Positions 55,845-64,000 of a DNA stretch of 64,000 bases are shown here, piece by piece. The stretch is from the NCBI RefSeq assembly GCF_018127965.1, contig NZ_CP072349.1, positions 329,501 through 393,500 of the forward strand, written 5' to 3'. Positions within the stretch are counted from its first letter, which is position 1. The number at the start of each line of letters is the position of its first letter. The translations under genes and the position numbers were made by a program. Under the pieces are notes generated by a model that had not been told where the DNA came from, did no database searches, and saw only the letters and a list, made by a program, of their open reading frames with translations. This stretch comes from Prevotella melaninogenica. GTDB lineage: Bacteria > Bacteroidota > Bacteroidia > Bacteroidales > Bacteroidaceae.

Positions 55845-58800
55845 TTATGCCTTTTCTGCATAATATCCACCCTTCTCTTTGATATAATCAATGAGTTCTG
55901 CGAAGATTTGGTTTTGTCTTAATGTCGGCTCATTACCTGTAAGAATCAACTGTTTGCGCGCTCTTGTAATGGCAACATTCAGTTTACGGTCGATGGGTTG
56001 ACCGTCTTCGTAGAAGGTGTTGGCGGTGAGGAAGTCGAGTTGATAGCGACTTTGAATCGTAAAAGAATAAAGAATGATGTCACGTTGGCTACCTTGATAG
56101 CGTTCTACTGTGTCAATACTGATTTCTTCCAATTCGGGAATACCGAGCTTCTCAATCTCCTTTCTGATCATTGCAATCTGATTGCGGTAAGGCACAATGA
56201 CACCAACAGACTTCTGTGGGTCAAAGTTATTGCCGAGTTGTCGGTATAAACGTCTTAGCAGGTCGGTAATGATACGTGCCTCCTCCGTGTTTACTTTCTC
56301 TGAAATATTCAGTTGTCGACATGGCTTTGAAGGAATAAAAATCATACGATGCGCCTTCAAAACATCATCGGTCTCGTCCTCACTCGCTTCGTTATAATTC
56401 AATGTCTGCTCTAATTGGTGCGCTAATGGAACACATTCAAGTTGTTCGCGTGCATAAAACTTACGATTAGCAAAGTCGGCAATGTCTGGGTGCATTCGCC
56501 CTTGTTTGTGCAGTGTACCAATGAAATCAGTTCTCCCTGCTGCCCGCTCGGTTAGGATAAGGCGTTCAAAGAGAGAGTTAGCGCAAGAGTTTAGATGAAT
56601 TGCTTTCACTGTTTCGTCTTCAATAAGCACTTCCGTATCATCCTGTTGTACCACCGCTGGCAGCTGTTTATGGTCGCCAATTAGTATAAACTTTCGGATA
56701 GCCCGTCCTCCCCTGTGTTGGCTTGTAAGTAAACCAATAATATTTGGCTCTAATATTTGACTTGCTTCATCAATGATAGCGAGGTCGAAATGTTTGATGT
56801 TAAAGAGAGCAGCATTGCTGTTCATTGTAGAGGTTGTGGCTACAACGATGCGCGCATCTGCTATGGTAGACTTTATGCTGTTGAGGGTTGCGTTGTCATC
56901 TAACACTTCCTTCAACAAATGGTCACTATATTTCGGGTCGCAACTGAACTCATTACCAATGCGGATGTAGTCAAGTTCGTTCTCGGTCAGCATATTACAA
57001 ATCTCGTCAACAGCACGATTTGTATAGGCAAGGAGGAGGATTGCCGTCTGGGTGTTGGGTGTTGAGTGTTGGGTGTTGATGGTTTCTGAAGGTTTGTTGT
57101 GCTTAGAATCTTCTGCTGAATAGGCTGAAGATGGTTGTGAATAGATGTTCCCTGCCAACTGTTCACGCACAAGGAATTGCAGGGCTTGTGAGGTCTTGCC
57201 TGTTCCTGGAGGACCTATGAGAAGGAAATAATCCTGTGCCTGCTTTGCTTTCAAGATGATTTCGTCATAATTGGGATGGTAGCTGCGTGATAAGGTAAGG
57301 GACTTATCGACACGTGGCACACGCTGTCCCAAGAGCAGCTGACGGCGTTCTTCGTTTGAAGTGATGAAAGTGTAAAGACTTCTGATAGCTGATGTGCCAC
57401 CGATGTCACTACCAGCATGCTCAATAGCGAAGTAATCTCCGCTGATAAGGTCAGGGTTTTGCTGTCCGTCATTGAGGTGTACAGTAATGCTATCACCATG
57501 TATCTCCTGCAAAGTACCTTTAAAAAGAATACTCTGTCTTACGTCAGGTGCCTCGTTCTTTTTGTACGCATAGAGGTAAATCATGTCTCCTCTGCGAAAG
57601 TTAGGGAGGAAATCTTCGCCCTGTTGGGGTACAGCGAGTGTAATCGTATCATAGCCGTTGAACGAGCTGCTACGCTTTTTCTCGATGATAGTCAGTCCTG
57701 TATAGATGTTTCCTGTCTCTTTCTTCTCTGCAAGAGGCATGTTCCAAAGATCGGCATAGCTATTTCCTATACCTTCCTGTACACCCACTTTTGACACTAA
57801 TTGCTCTTTGATAACAAAGGTCATCATACGTGTGAAATAAGCACGTTCGAGGTCGTTGAGCTGGTGAAGTGGCGCCAGTGTCTCAGTGAGTTGCGGTAAG
57901 AGGTATCTGTTGTAGAAGTTATCGTTTTGCTTCTCAAGGTTTAATGTCTGCGGTGTGAGCAATGGCAACATCCTATCAAAACCATTATCAGCCATCCAAA
58001 ACTCCGTTGCAACGGCTTGATTACGGAAGCGGATAGCTTCACGAATCAGCTTTTGCAGTGGCTCCACTTCGAGGAGTCCGTCGGGTAGGGGATATTTTGA
58101 ATACAAGAGTTGGATGTGTGCATTCTTCGGACTAAGTTGGAAGTTATATTGCAAGATACCATAGTAGAGCAACACCTGCACGTAGTGTTTCTCAACATGG
58201 AGTGACCCATGCGGATTTTTGTATTTGCGTTCAATAAAAGTATTCTTGCCCGACTTCTGCTCAACAAGTAGTTTTAAGTCGGTTGTCATCAAGTCGACAC
58301 GACCCTGTATACCCAATCGTTCGCATACAAAGGACGGTTCAAGAATCGCTTTCTCACGGTCGAAAGTTTGGAATATTTCGTCAACAATCCCCTTGATGTT
58401 CTCCACCTGTCGTTCTGCATCTTGTTTGAAAGATGCTGCATCAAAGTCGGGACAGGTCGCATAGTCCAAAGCCTTCTCTCTGAAGTTAGAGCGGAAGGTT
58501 TCTTTGATGTTGTATTCTGCTGGGTGATTGATGATATCATCGAGTGCAGAACCTGCGAAATTACCCAATACAATGTGTTTATTGCTCAGGCGGGGAGTAA
58601 GTCTGTTGACGGTGAAAAGCAACGGATGGTGTCCGTAAGTTTCAAAACAGTTAGCTATGGTAGAGATATCTATCAGATAGTCTGGCTCAACGACGATGAG
58701 GCGTGGTACTACTTTCTTTCGTGTGACAGTGCAATCAAGGAGATTCAGCTGCATTCCTTCGCGTAGCATTGGGCGTAAGTAGCTGAAATCAATGTAGTCT

Positions 58801-59291
58801 GGTATGTTCATATAGTCCACTAACAAGAGCTCTTCGCTACTGTCTTGATTGGTCACAGCCACCTGAATAGTACTGTCATCCCACTCTCTTACGATACAAC
58901 GAATGTAACGATAATTCGTAATCTGTATATTCTCCGTTGTGCGTCCACGTGCTGGAATTTTCCCAACAAGGAACGAAGGGATAGCTTCTTGTACAACAGC
59001 AGAAACGAAAATAGCTAAGGCACGACAGTCGTAAGCCACGTCTTCAGGGAGAATCGGTGCGTAAGAATTACTGTGCCGACGCATTTTCTGAATTGCTACA
59101 ATATCCTGTGGGGCAATATTATGCTGCCTACAGAGCGACTCTACCTGCGAAGAAAGGTTGCCGAAACCGTGTCGGGTATTCTTTAATCCTTCATGACAAG
59201 CAATGACGAGCGTCTCGTGCATGATGAGTGCCTGTGCTTCAGATGGTGCCGAAAGGATGTCAGCGATACGTGAGAAAAGTTCGTGTGCCAT
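55845..59291 (-). CDS. Dna2-like nuclease-helicase (Cas4/RecB-type nuclease + SF1B helicase)
   Basis: 1148 residues. A RecB/Cas4-like nuclease is seen at about 320-400: RLGIQGRVDLMTTD, then VEQKSGKNTF, and a later HYVQVLLYYGIL helix. The helicase core follows: Walker A GPPGTGKTSQ (about 692), LAYTNRAVDEI, IIDEASQILE, GDHKQLPAVV, KQGRMHP, VERYQGSQRDIILYS and VAITRARKQL. Such proteins process DNA ends or flaps. The architecture matches eukaryotic/archaeal Dna2 relatives in Bacteroidetes. A simple repeat of the GGTGTTGGGTGTTGA type is inserted in frame after the Walker A region, giving INTQHSTPNTQ (about 738-750). Otherwise intact. Confidence 0.9.
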   Translation of the reverse strand: MAHELFSRIADILSAPSEAQALIMHETLVIACHEGLKNTRHGFGNLSSQVESLCRQHNIAPQDIVAIQKMRRHSNSYAPILPEDVAYDCRALAIFVSAVVQEAIPSFLVGKIPARGRTTENIQITNYRYIRCIVREWDDSTIQVAVTNQDSSEELLLVDYMNIPDYIDFSYLRPMLREGMQLNLLDCTVTRKKVVPRLIVVEPDYLIDISTIANCFETYGHHPLLFTVNRLTPRLSNKHIVLGNFAGSALDDIINHPAEYNIKETFRSNFREKALDYATCPDFDAASFKQDAERQVENIKGIVDEIFQTFDREKAILEPSFVCERLGIQGRVDLMTTDLKLLVEQKSGKNTFIERKYKNPHGSLHVEKHYVQVLLYYGILQYNFQLSPKNAHIQLLYSKYPLPDGLLEVEPLQKLIREAIRFRNQAVATEFWMADNGFDRMLPLLTPQTLNLEKQNDNFYNRYLLPQLTETLAPLHQLNDLERAYFTRMMTFVIKEQLVSKVGVQEGIGNSYADLWNMPLAEKKETGNIYTGLTIIEKKRSSSFNGYDTITLAVPQQGEDFLPNFRRGDMIYLYAYKKNEAPDVRQSILFKGTLQEIHGDSITVHLNDGQQNPDLISGDYFAIEHAGSDIGGTSAIRSLYTFITSNEERRQLLLGQRVPRVDKSLTLSRSYHPNYDEIILKAKQAQDYFLLIGPPGTGKTSQALQFLVREQLAGNIYSQPSSAYSAEDSKHNKPSETINTQHSTPNTQTAILLLAYTNRAVDEICNMLTENELDYIRIGNEFSCDPKYSDHLLKEVLDDNATLNSIKSTIADARIVVATTSTMNSNAALFNIKHFDLAIIDEASQILEPNIIGLLTSQHRGGRAIRKFILIGDHKQLPAVVQQDDTEVLIEDETVKAIHLNSCANSLFERLILTERAAGRTDFIGTLHKQGRMHPDIADFANRKFYAREQLECVPLAHQLEQTLNYNEASEDETDDVLKAHRMIFIPSKPCRQLNISEKVNTEEARIITDLLRRLYRQLGNNFDPQKSVGVIVPYRNQIAMIRKEIEKLGIPELEEISIDTVERYQGSQRDIILYSFTIQSRYQLDFLTANTFYEDGQPIDRKLNVAITRARKQLILTGNEPTLRQNQIFAELIDYIKEKGGYYAEKA
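57049..57082 (-). repeat. GTGTTGGGTGTTGA repeat inside the Dna2-like gene
   Basis: A repeat normally found between genes (33811-33862, 62179-62300) occurs here in frame. Confidence 0.65.
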
Positions 59292-59442
59292 AGGATAAAG
59301 TCTCCTCAGTCTTCTTGGTAAAGAGGTATTGTATTTTTACAATGTGCGAGGACTAATTCGTTGGGTTATGTTTTGAGTGCGTGTTATTGCTTTTTCGTCA
59401 GTTGGTTGTGAGTTCTCTTTGTTGCAGAAAGCCTATTGGTGT

Positions 59443-59532
59443 GAATTATTTTCATGAAGAGAAGAATTTATTTTCATGAAGATAAATATTTATTTTCACG
59501 ATGAAAAATATTTCTTTTCATGAAAATAATTC
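59443..59532. repeat. 90-bp AT-rich palindromic element, copy 2
   Basis: Ends are perfect 16-bp inverted repeats: GAATTATTTTCATGAA (59443-59458) and its complement (59517-59532). About 90% identical, inverted, to 12564-12653. Fills the spacer between the esterase-HAD gene and the Dna2-like gene. Confidence 0.82.
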
Positions 59533-59556
59533 GCAGAAATGAGACTTTTCGCCTGC

Positions 59557-60552
59557 TTACTGTCCTCCTAAGCGTTCAAAGAAAGTGATAATTTCCTCCC
59601 AGGTCTTGAACTCTTCGTTACCGAAAAGTAGGCTTGTGCCGAGGAAGTCGTCGTGTTCAGAGCTACTGATGAAGTAGTCGCCATAGAGAAGTTGAGGCTG
59701 GTTGGTGAAGATGATATGGTTCCACGCTGGTGCGCTGAAGGTATCTTCAATCCATGCCTGCTGTTCAGTGATGGTTGACGGATTGTTGGTTGGTGCAGGA
59801 CACACAAAGAATACGTTGTAGTTATCAAGTAAGAACTCGTAAGCTTTGTTCAGACTTGATTTCGGTTTGCCGTATCCATCAGCGAGTGTGTTCTGATCAA
59901 TGATTACCGTACGACGCTCTCGCCCTTCCTGTCGATCGTCAATCCATCGGATAACAGGCATGAGGTAATGGAAAACAGCTTTCTCGATGAGTCGGTGTTC
60001 ACCATGAAAACGAATCGCCTGAGGGTAATGTTCGTTGAAAAGGTCGAAGGTGTGGACAACGGGGTCTGCATCACCAAAGAGTCCGAAGACGCGTTGCTGC
60101 TCTTCCTCTGTTACTTGTGAGAAACACTTTTCAGTAATCTCTTTATATTCCTTTACCAATGCTTTGGTGACGATAACCTCTTGTACGCCATCTTGTCGTG
60201 GATTTTGGAACACCTGTTTACCCATCATATTTGTCTCGCTGATGGTTGTTCCCATTTGAAAAGCGGGATTCACGCAGATACGATCGACACCATAAAGCAT
60301 TTCGGTGTACATACCTCCCATTGAAGTACCAATGATTAGGTCGGGCTTTTCGCTATCAATGAGGTTGCGCAATAGTTCCATTGCCTCCTCAGGATGTATG
60401 GGGAGGTCGGGTGCAATGACTGTTGCTTCGGGCATATAGTCCCTCAGTATCTGTACCGTATGACTTGAACCGGCTGACATAAAGCCGTGAACGTAGATAA
60501 TCTTCTTTCCTACCATGAGGTCAGGAAAGGTCTTTTTATATTGATTTTCCAT
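59557..60552 (-). CDS. YqiA-like esterase fused to a degenerate HAD (5'-nucleotidase-like) domain
   Basis: 331 residues. Residues ~15-205 form a small alpha/beta-hydrolase like YqiA/YcfP: IIYVHGFMSAGSSHT, PDLPIHPEEAM and the nucleophile elbow GTSMGG (Ser77). Residues ~212-331 resemble NT5C-type HAD phosphatases: RTVIIDQNTLADGYG, VCPAPTNNPS, QPQLLYGDYFISSS and GNEEFKTWEEIITFF. The expected HAD nucleophile DxDxT is replaced by IDQNTLAD, so the second domain is probably not an active phosphatase. Substrates unknown. Sits downstream of the Dna2-like gene's promoter region, same strand. Confidence 0.78.
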   Translation of the reverse strand: MENQYKKTFPDLMVGKKIIYVHGFMSAGSSHTVQILRDYMPEATVIAPDLPIHPEEAMELLRNLIDSEKPDLIIGTSMGGMYTEMLYGVDRICVNPAFQMGTTISETNMMGKQVFQNPRQDGVQEVIVTKALVKEYKEITEKCFSQVTEEEQQRVFGLFGDADPVVHTFDLFNEHYPQAIRFHGEHRLIEKAVFHYLMPVIRWIDDRQEGRERRTVIIDQNTLADGYGKPKSSLNKAYEFLLDNYNVFFVCPAPTNNPSTITEQQAWIEDTFSAPAWNHIIFTNQPQLLYGDYFISSSEHDDFLGTSLLFGNEEFKTWEEIITFFERLGGQ

Positions 60553-60564
60553 TGATTCTTTTTA

Positions 60565-60635
60565 GGAGTTAAAGGAGTTGAAGGAGTGAAAGGGAGGGAG
60601 ATAAATCTGGAGTTAAAGGAGTTGAAGGAGTGAAA
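60565..60635. repeat. direct repeat GGAGTTAAAGGAGTTGAAGG
   Basis: Two 27-bp copies at 60565-60591 and 60609-60635 upstream of the esterase-HAD gene. Confidence 0.6.
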
Positions 60636-60775
60636 TGGAGTTAAGACAAATGTGTTGTGGGGTGCTTTTATGTTGATTTCTCATATTAAAAACAACTCCA
60701 AGTCTTCCCATGTGGTACGCTTTTTCAAGCCCTTTTAAATGAGTATGTATGAGATAATAGTATGATAACTATACC

Positions 60776-60830
60776 CCCCCCTCTTTTCCCTTTTTGCCTC
60801 CCCTCCTTTCGGAGGGGTCGGGGGAGGCTT
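60776..60830 (-). repeat. GC-rich post-stop hairpin element after dgt
   Basis: Minus-strand: dgt TAA (within ATATAA) then AAGCCTCCCCCGACCCC, CTCC-GAAA-GGAG, GGGAGGCAAAAAGGG and a G-rich tail. Confidence 0.8.
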
Positions 60831-62168
60831 TTATATCAGCGGCAAACTGATACCATTTATCTTCTGATAGATGTCGAGCGCATAGATATCTGTCATTCCA
60901 CTGATGAAGTCTAGGACTGCCATGATACGTGTTTCAAGGCAAGGACTTTGGATGTCATACTGACTTGAGAAGCGTCGGATGAGTTGCTGACTGTGGAAGT
61001 GTTCAGGCTCAACGGCAGCACCGATGAGTGCTTCCATCAGTGTTTCCATAATCTTATAGCCTGATAACTCAACGTCGAGGACTGCTTTACTGCGGTAAAT
61101 CCTATCCACTGAGACCTCTGTACAGTGTTTGTAAGCCTGTCGTGGAAGCTCGGAAATATGCTTGATGAGCGACCCCTCGAATGTTCCATTGAGTATCTCC
61201 TCTTCGTGTTCGACAAAGACATTGACACATTCAGCCTCCAATAGTCCTACAGCACAGGCACGGAAGTAAACGACTTGTTCGTTTTGATCGGTCACACCCT
61301 CGTCTTCTATGCGCTTTCGAATACTCTTTCTGGTTTCTTCATCGAAGAAGCCAAGGAGCAAATCGGCAGTCTCTTCAAACGAAAGAAGCTTGAGTTTGTG
61401 GGAGTCTTCGATATCCATAATCTCGTAACAGATATCATCTGCAGCCTCCATAAGATAGGTCAACGGATGGCGAACATAACAGATACCAGTCTCAGAGCTA
61501 TCCTTTTGAATGATACCTAATTCATCAGCAATCTTCTTATAGGTTTCTTCTTCCGTAGCAAAGAAACCGAACTTGCCGTGTTTGCTAGCATAAGTGGAAC
61601 TGAAAGGATACTTTACGATGCTCGCAAGAGTGGTATAAGTCATCACAAAACCACCTTCTCTTCGACCCAAGAAACGATGGGTCAGCAGGCGGAAAGCATT
61701 GGCATTGCCCTCAAAGTGGGTAATATCTTCCCAGAAGTGTGGGCTAACTTTCTCCTTCAAGCTAATCCCTGGACCTTCTGTGAAGAATGCCTGCATAGCC
61801 TTTTCGCCACTATGACCGAACGGAGGGTTACCCATGTCGTGTGCATAACAAGCTGTTTGTACGATGGTTCCAATCTCTTCAAAGAGCGTACCACGCAACT
61901 CTGGGTGTATTTCGATGAGTCTTCTTGCAACGTCGTCACCTAAAGATTTACCCAAGGAAGCCACCTCTAACGAGTGAGTTAGGCGGTTGTGCACAAAGAC
62001 ACTGCCTGGTAGAGGGAATACTTGGGTCTTGTTCTGCAGTCGTCGGAACGGTGCAGAGTAAATCAATCGGTCGCTGTCACGCTTGAATTCAGAGCGATCA
62101 TCGTGTCGAAGGGCGTGACGCTCTTCCTGTCCGAGACGCTTGTTGGATATGAGTTGTTGCCAGTTCAT
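60831..62168 (-). CDS. dgt: deoxyguanosinetriphosphate triphosphohydrolase (HD domain)
   Basis: 445 residues. Dgt-type HD hydrolases cleave dNTPs to the nucleoside and triphosphate, controlling dNTP pools. The HD metal site is formed from His in VHNRLTHSLEVASLG (about 66-80) and His-Asp in YAHDMGNPPFGHSGE (about 120-134), with a later Asp in EAADDICYEIMD (about 245). The start MNWQQLISNKRLGQE is typical. It faces dut divergently (about 240 bp apart), placing two dNTP-pool genes together. Followed by a GC-rich post-stop element. Confidence 0.95.
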   Translation of the reverse strand: MNWQQLISNKRLGQEERHALRHDDRSEFKRDSDRLIYSAPFRRLQNKTQVFPLPGSVFVHNRLTHSLEVASLGKSLGDDVARRLIEIHPELRGTLFEEIGTIVQTACYAHDMGNPPFGHSGEKAMQAFFTEGPGISLKEKVSPHFWEDITHFEGNANAFRLLTHRFLGRREGGFVMTYTTLASIVKYPFSSTYASKHGKFGFFATEEETYKKIADELGIIQKDSSETGICYVRHPLTYLMEAADDICYEIMDIEDSHKLKLLSFEETADLLLGFFDEETRKSIRKRIEDEGVTDQNEQVVYFRACAVGLLEAECVNVFVEHEEEILNGTFEGSLIKHISELPRQAYKHCTEVSVDRIYRSKAVLDVELSGYKIMETLMEALIGAAVEPEHFHSQQLIRRFSSQYDIQSPCLETRIMAVLDFISGMTDIYALDIYQKINGISLPLI

Positions 62169-62178
62169 TGCGGGATTT

Positions 62179-62300
62179 TTGGGTGTTGGATGTTGAATGT
62201 TGGGTGTTGATGATTTCTATTTATTACTTGCTGGGTGCTGAATATTGGATGATGGGTGTTGAATATTGGGTGTTGATGATTTCTGTTTATTGCTTGTTGG
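62179..62300. repeat. GTGTTGGGTGTTGA simple repeat array
   Basis: Two ~58-bp units, each with TGTTGGATGTTGAATGTTGG-like runs ending TGTTGATGATTTCT, directly upstream of dgt. Same motif as inside the Dna2-like gene and at 33811-33862. Confidence 0.7.
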
Positions 62301-62389
62301 GGGCTTGAAAGCTACACACAAAAGTAATTAAAATTGGCTAAAAACAAGTTTTTTACTTCATAAAATGTATGAATGTGGCTTTAAATGCT

Positions 62390-62397
62390 TAATTTTG
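62390..62397 (+). promoter_or_regulatory. -7 box of dut
   Basis: TAATTTTG, 11 bp before ATG 62409. Confidence 0.6.
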
Positions 62398-62408
62398 TAC
62401 CTTATTAT

Positions 62409-62852
62409 ATGGCAATGATACAGATAAAAGTAATTAATAAAGGGCATCAGCAGCTTCCTGCTTATGCTACTTCACAGAGTGCGGGGATGGACCTTCGCGC
62501 TAATATCGATGCACCTATCGTACTGCAACCCATGGAGAGAAGACTCATTCCTACAGGTCTTCATATCGCACTTCCAGTAGGTTTTGAAGCACAGGTGCGC
62601 CCTCGTAGCGGTCTTGCTTTGAAGCATGGACTTACTGTTCTCAACTCTCCTGGTACGATTGATGCCGACTATCGTGGTGAAATCATGGTACTACTCATTA
62701 ACTTCTCAGATGAACCTTTTACCATCAATGATGGTGAACGCATTGCGCAGATGGTCATTGCACGTCACGAACAAGCAGAGTTCGTTGAGGTAGAAGAACT
62801 CGATGAGACCGAACGTGGTGAAGGCGGATATGGCCATACGGGCGTGAAGTAA
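62409..62852 (+). CDS. dut: dUTP diphosphatase
   Basis: 147 residues from ATG 62409 (62415 also possible; the longer reading from 62385 overlaps the promoter box). Dut converts dUTP to dUMP and prevents uracil in DNA. All five trimeric dUTPase motifs are seen: [42 protein letters not shown] and the C-terminal [10 protein letters not shown] arm. Normal length. Followed by a TPR-protein gene 21 bp later, likely one transcript. Confidence 0.96.
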   Translation: MAMIQIKVINKGHQQLPAYATSQSAGMDLRANIDAPIVLQPMERRLIPTGLHIALPVGFEAQVRPRSGLALKHGLTVLNSPGTIDADYRGEIMVLLINFSDEPFTINDGERIAQMVIARHEQAEFVEVEELDETERGEGGYGHTGVK

Positions 62853-62873
62853 AGACAAAGAAAGAAACGATAA

Positions 62874-64000
62874 ATGTTCAATAACGTTATATTGAAAGTC
62901 ACAAAGATGCGTCGCACCCTCCTTGCTCTTGCTTTGTTGGGTGGCTCTTTGGCGATACATGCTGACCGAGAGGATAGCCTTCAAAGCTATAACTACTTCT
63001 TCCTTGAGGCGATACGGCAGCAGGAAATGGGCAACCTTACGGCTGCTTTCGACCTTCTGTGCCATGCACGCGACCTCAATCCACAAGCTCCAGAGGTTTA
63101 TTATCAGTTAGCTGCTTTTTATGTGGATATGAAGAAGGATGCGGTGGCACGTGAATACTTCGAGAAGGCAGCAAGTCTTGATCCCGAAAACTCAGCTTAT
63201 CAAGAGAAATTAGGCAAACTCTATGTGTCACAGAAAGACTATCCTAATGCGATAAAAGCCTTCGAACGCCTTTATGAATCCAATAAAACGCGTTCTGATG
63301 TACTGCAAATTCTCTATCAACTCTACGGTTCCCAGAATGATTACAAGATGATGATTAAATGCTTGGAACGTCTGGAAACACTGGAAGGAACCAATGAGCA
63401 GATCTCACTTAGTAAGATGCAAATCTACGAACAGATGGGAGAAAAGCGCAAGGAGTATGATGAGTTGAAGTCGCTCGTTGATAGTCATCCGCTCGATCTC
63501 AACTATCGTGTGATGTTCGGAAACTGGCTTTTACAGAATGGAAAGAAGAAGGAAGCCCTTCAAAAGTACCGTGATGTACTGAAAGAAGACCCTGATAACT
63601 CGCTTGCTAAGCTTTCCATGATGGATTATTATAATAACATCGGAGACAAGGCTACTGTAAAAACAATCCTACAGGAACTATTGCAATCGCCAAAAACAGA
63701 AAAGGAAGCGAAGTTAGAGTTGCTACGTCAGGTCATTACAAGCAGTCAGAAGGAGAATACTCCAGATAGTACTGAGGTGATGAGGCTCTTCTCTGTAGCC
63801 TTAGCTGTTCCTCAAGAAGATGCTGATATCTATATGCTTAAAGCCGCATATATGACACTTCGCAAGCAACCAAAGGCTGCAATCAATCTCGTTTATGAGC
63901 AAGCTCTTGAGGTAGAACCCGATAATTCGCGTGCAAGAATAGCATTGATACAGAATATTTGGGACACACAAGACTACGATAAGGTCATCGCTATTTGTCG
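62874..64000 (+). CDS. secreted tetratricopeptide-repeat protein (runs off right edge)
   Basis: At least 375 residues, C-terminus outside the window. ATG 62874 (MFNNVILKVTKM) or ATG 62907 (MRRTLLALALLGGSLAIHAD); the second gives a clean signal peptide. The mature part is a chain of TPR units: YFFLEAIRQQEMGNLTAAFDLL, PEVYYQLAAFYVDMKKDAVAREYFEKA, NYRVMFGNWLLQNGKKKEALQKYRDVL, and further ones to the edge. A protein-protein scaffold in the periplasm or envelope; partner unknown. Follows dut by 21 bp, as in many Bacteroidetes genomes. Confidence 0.88.
   Translation, partial: MFNNVILKVTKMRRTLLALALLGGSLAIHADREDSLQSYNYFFLEAIRQQEMGNLTAAFDLLCHARDLNPQAPEVYYQLAAFYVDMKKDAVAREYFEKAASLDPENSAYQEKLGKLYVSQKDYPNAIKAFERLYESNKTRSDVLQILYQLYGSQNDYKMMIKCLERLETLEGTNEQISLSKMQIYEQMGEKRKEYDELKSLVDSHPLDLNYRVMFGNWLLQNGKKKEALQKYRDVLKEDPDNSLAKLSMMDYYNNIGDKATVKTILQELLQSPKTEKEAKLELLRQVITSSQKENTPDSTEVMRLFSVALAVPQEDADIYMLKAAYMTLRKQPKAAINLVYEQALEVEPDNSRARIALIQNIWDTQDYDKVIAIC

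Noticed and set aside
55998..56249. Plus-strand ORFs opposite the Dna2-like gene
   Set aside because: Shadow frames within a gene whose helicase motifs are all on the minus strand.
59458..59516. Rho-independent terminator for the Dna2-like gene
   Set aside because: The stem is part of the palindromic element repeated at 12564-12653, lies upstream of that gene's start, and has no T-run.

Overview
The window is typical of an oral Prevotella (Bacteroidota), close to the P. melaninogenica/histicola group. This is inferred from gene content: SusC/SusD pairs, many lipoproteins with Bacteroidetes-style lipoboxes, a Bacteroidetes-type RluA N-terminal extension, AT-rich spacers, and promoters built on the TAnnTTTG -7 box instead of TATAAT. 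Several -7 boxes lie within a few bases of the start codon and were used to choose starts.

Layout. 1-9.4 kb: RluA (cut by the left edge), patatin lipase, ADP-ribosylglycohydrolase, tRNA-Arg, C69 dipeptidase, a lipoprotein, a Fic enzyme and an SF1 helicase. 9.9-13.8 kb: a DUF4160/DUF2442-HTH toxin-antitoxin-like pair, a UPF0597 desulfidase/dehydratase and a frameshifted ribD. 13.8-21.8 kb: prmC-recX-comF, pyrE, a Rieske-like lipoprotein, tRNA-Leu, yifB. 22.9-30.6 kb: a polysaccharide utilisation locus (SusC, SusD, SusE/F-like, GH27-like enzyme). 31-43 kb: a TonB receptor, a degenerate ThiD-AraC fusion beside pdxST, a secondary alcohol dehydrogenase, greA, HIT, a duplicated membrane-protein pair, GDP-mannose synthesis, tRNA-Leu. 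43.4-48.6 kb: an accessory island with a PHP/ABC-ATPase gene pair, a MobV relaxase broken by two poly-G shifts, other gene relics and a MITE. 48.8-64 kb: DUF2238 protein, fabI, a DUF559-RNase H fusion, argS, a Dna2-like nuclease-helicase, an esterase-HAD fusion, dgt, dut and a TPR protein cut by the right edge.

The most distinctive property is the density of short repeats. A GC-rich hairpin element sits just after the stop codons of six genes, always in the sense orientation, and has two copies inside open reading frames (ribD, DUF559-RNase H). A dispersed 0.2-0.55 kb element (six copies) carries an uninterrupted short reading frame, and two of its copies flank the polysaccharide locus as direct repeats. 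A 90-bp palindromic element, a 199-bp MITE with 20-bp inverted ends, and several simple intergenic repeats are also present.

The strongest candidates for undescribed biology are the ThiD-like/AraC protein upstream of pdxST (kinase active site apparently lost, so perhaps a vitamin B6 or thiamin-precursor sensor), the stop-codon hairpin element, and the PHP-ATPase plus 97-residue partner. All functional claims rest on reading motifs by eye; no database search was run.
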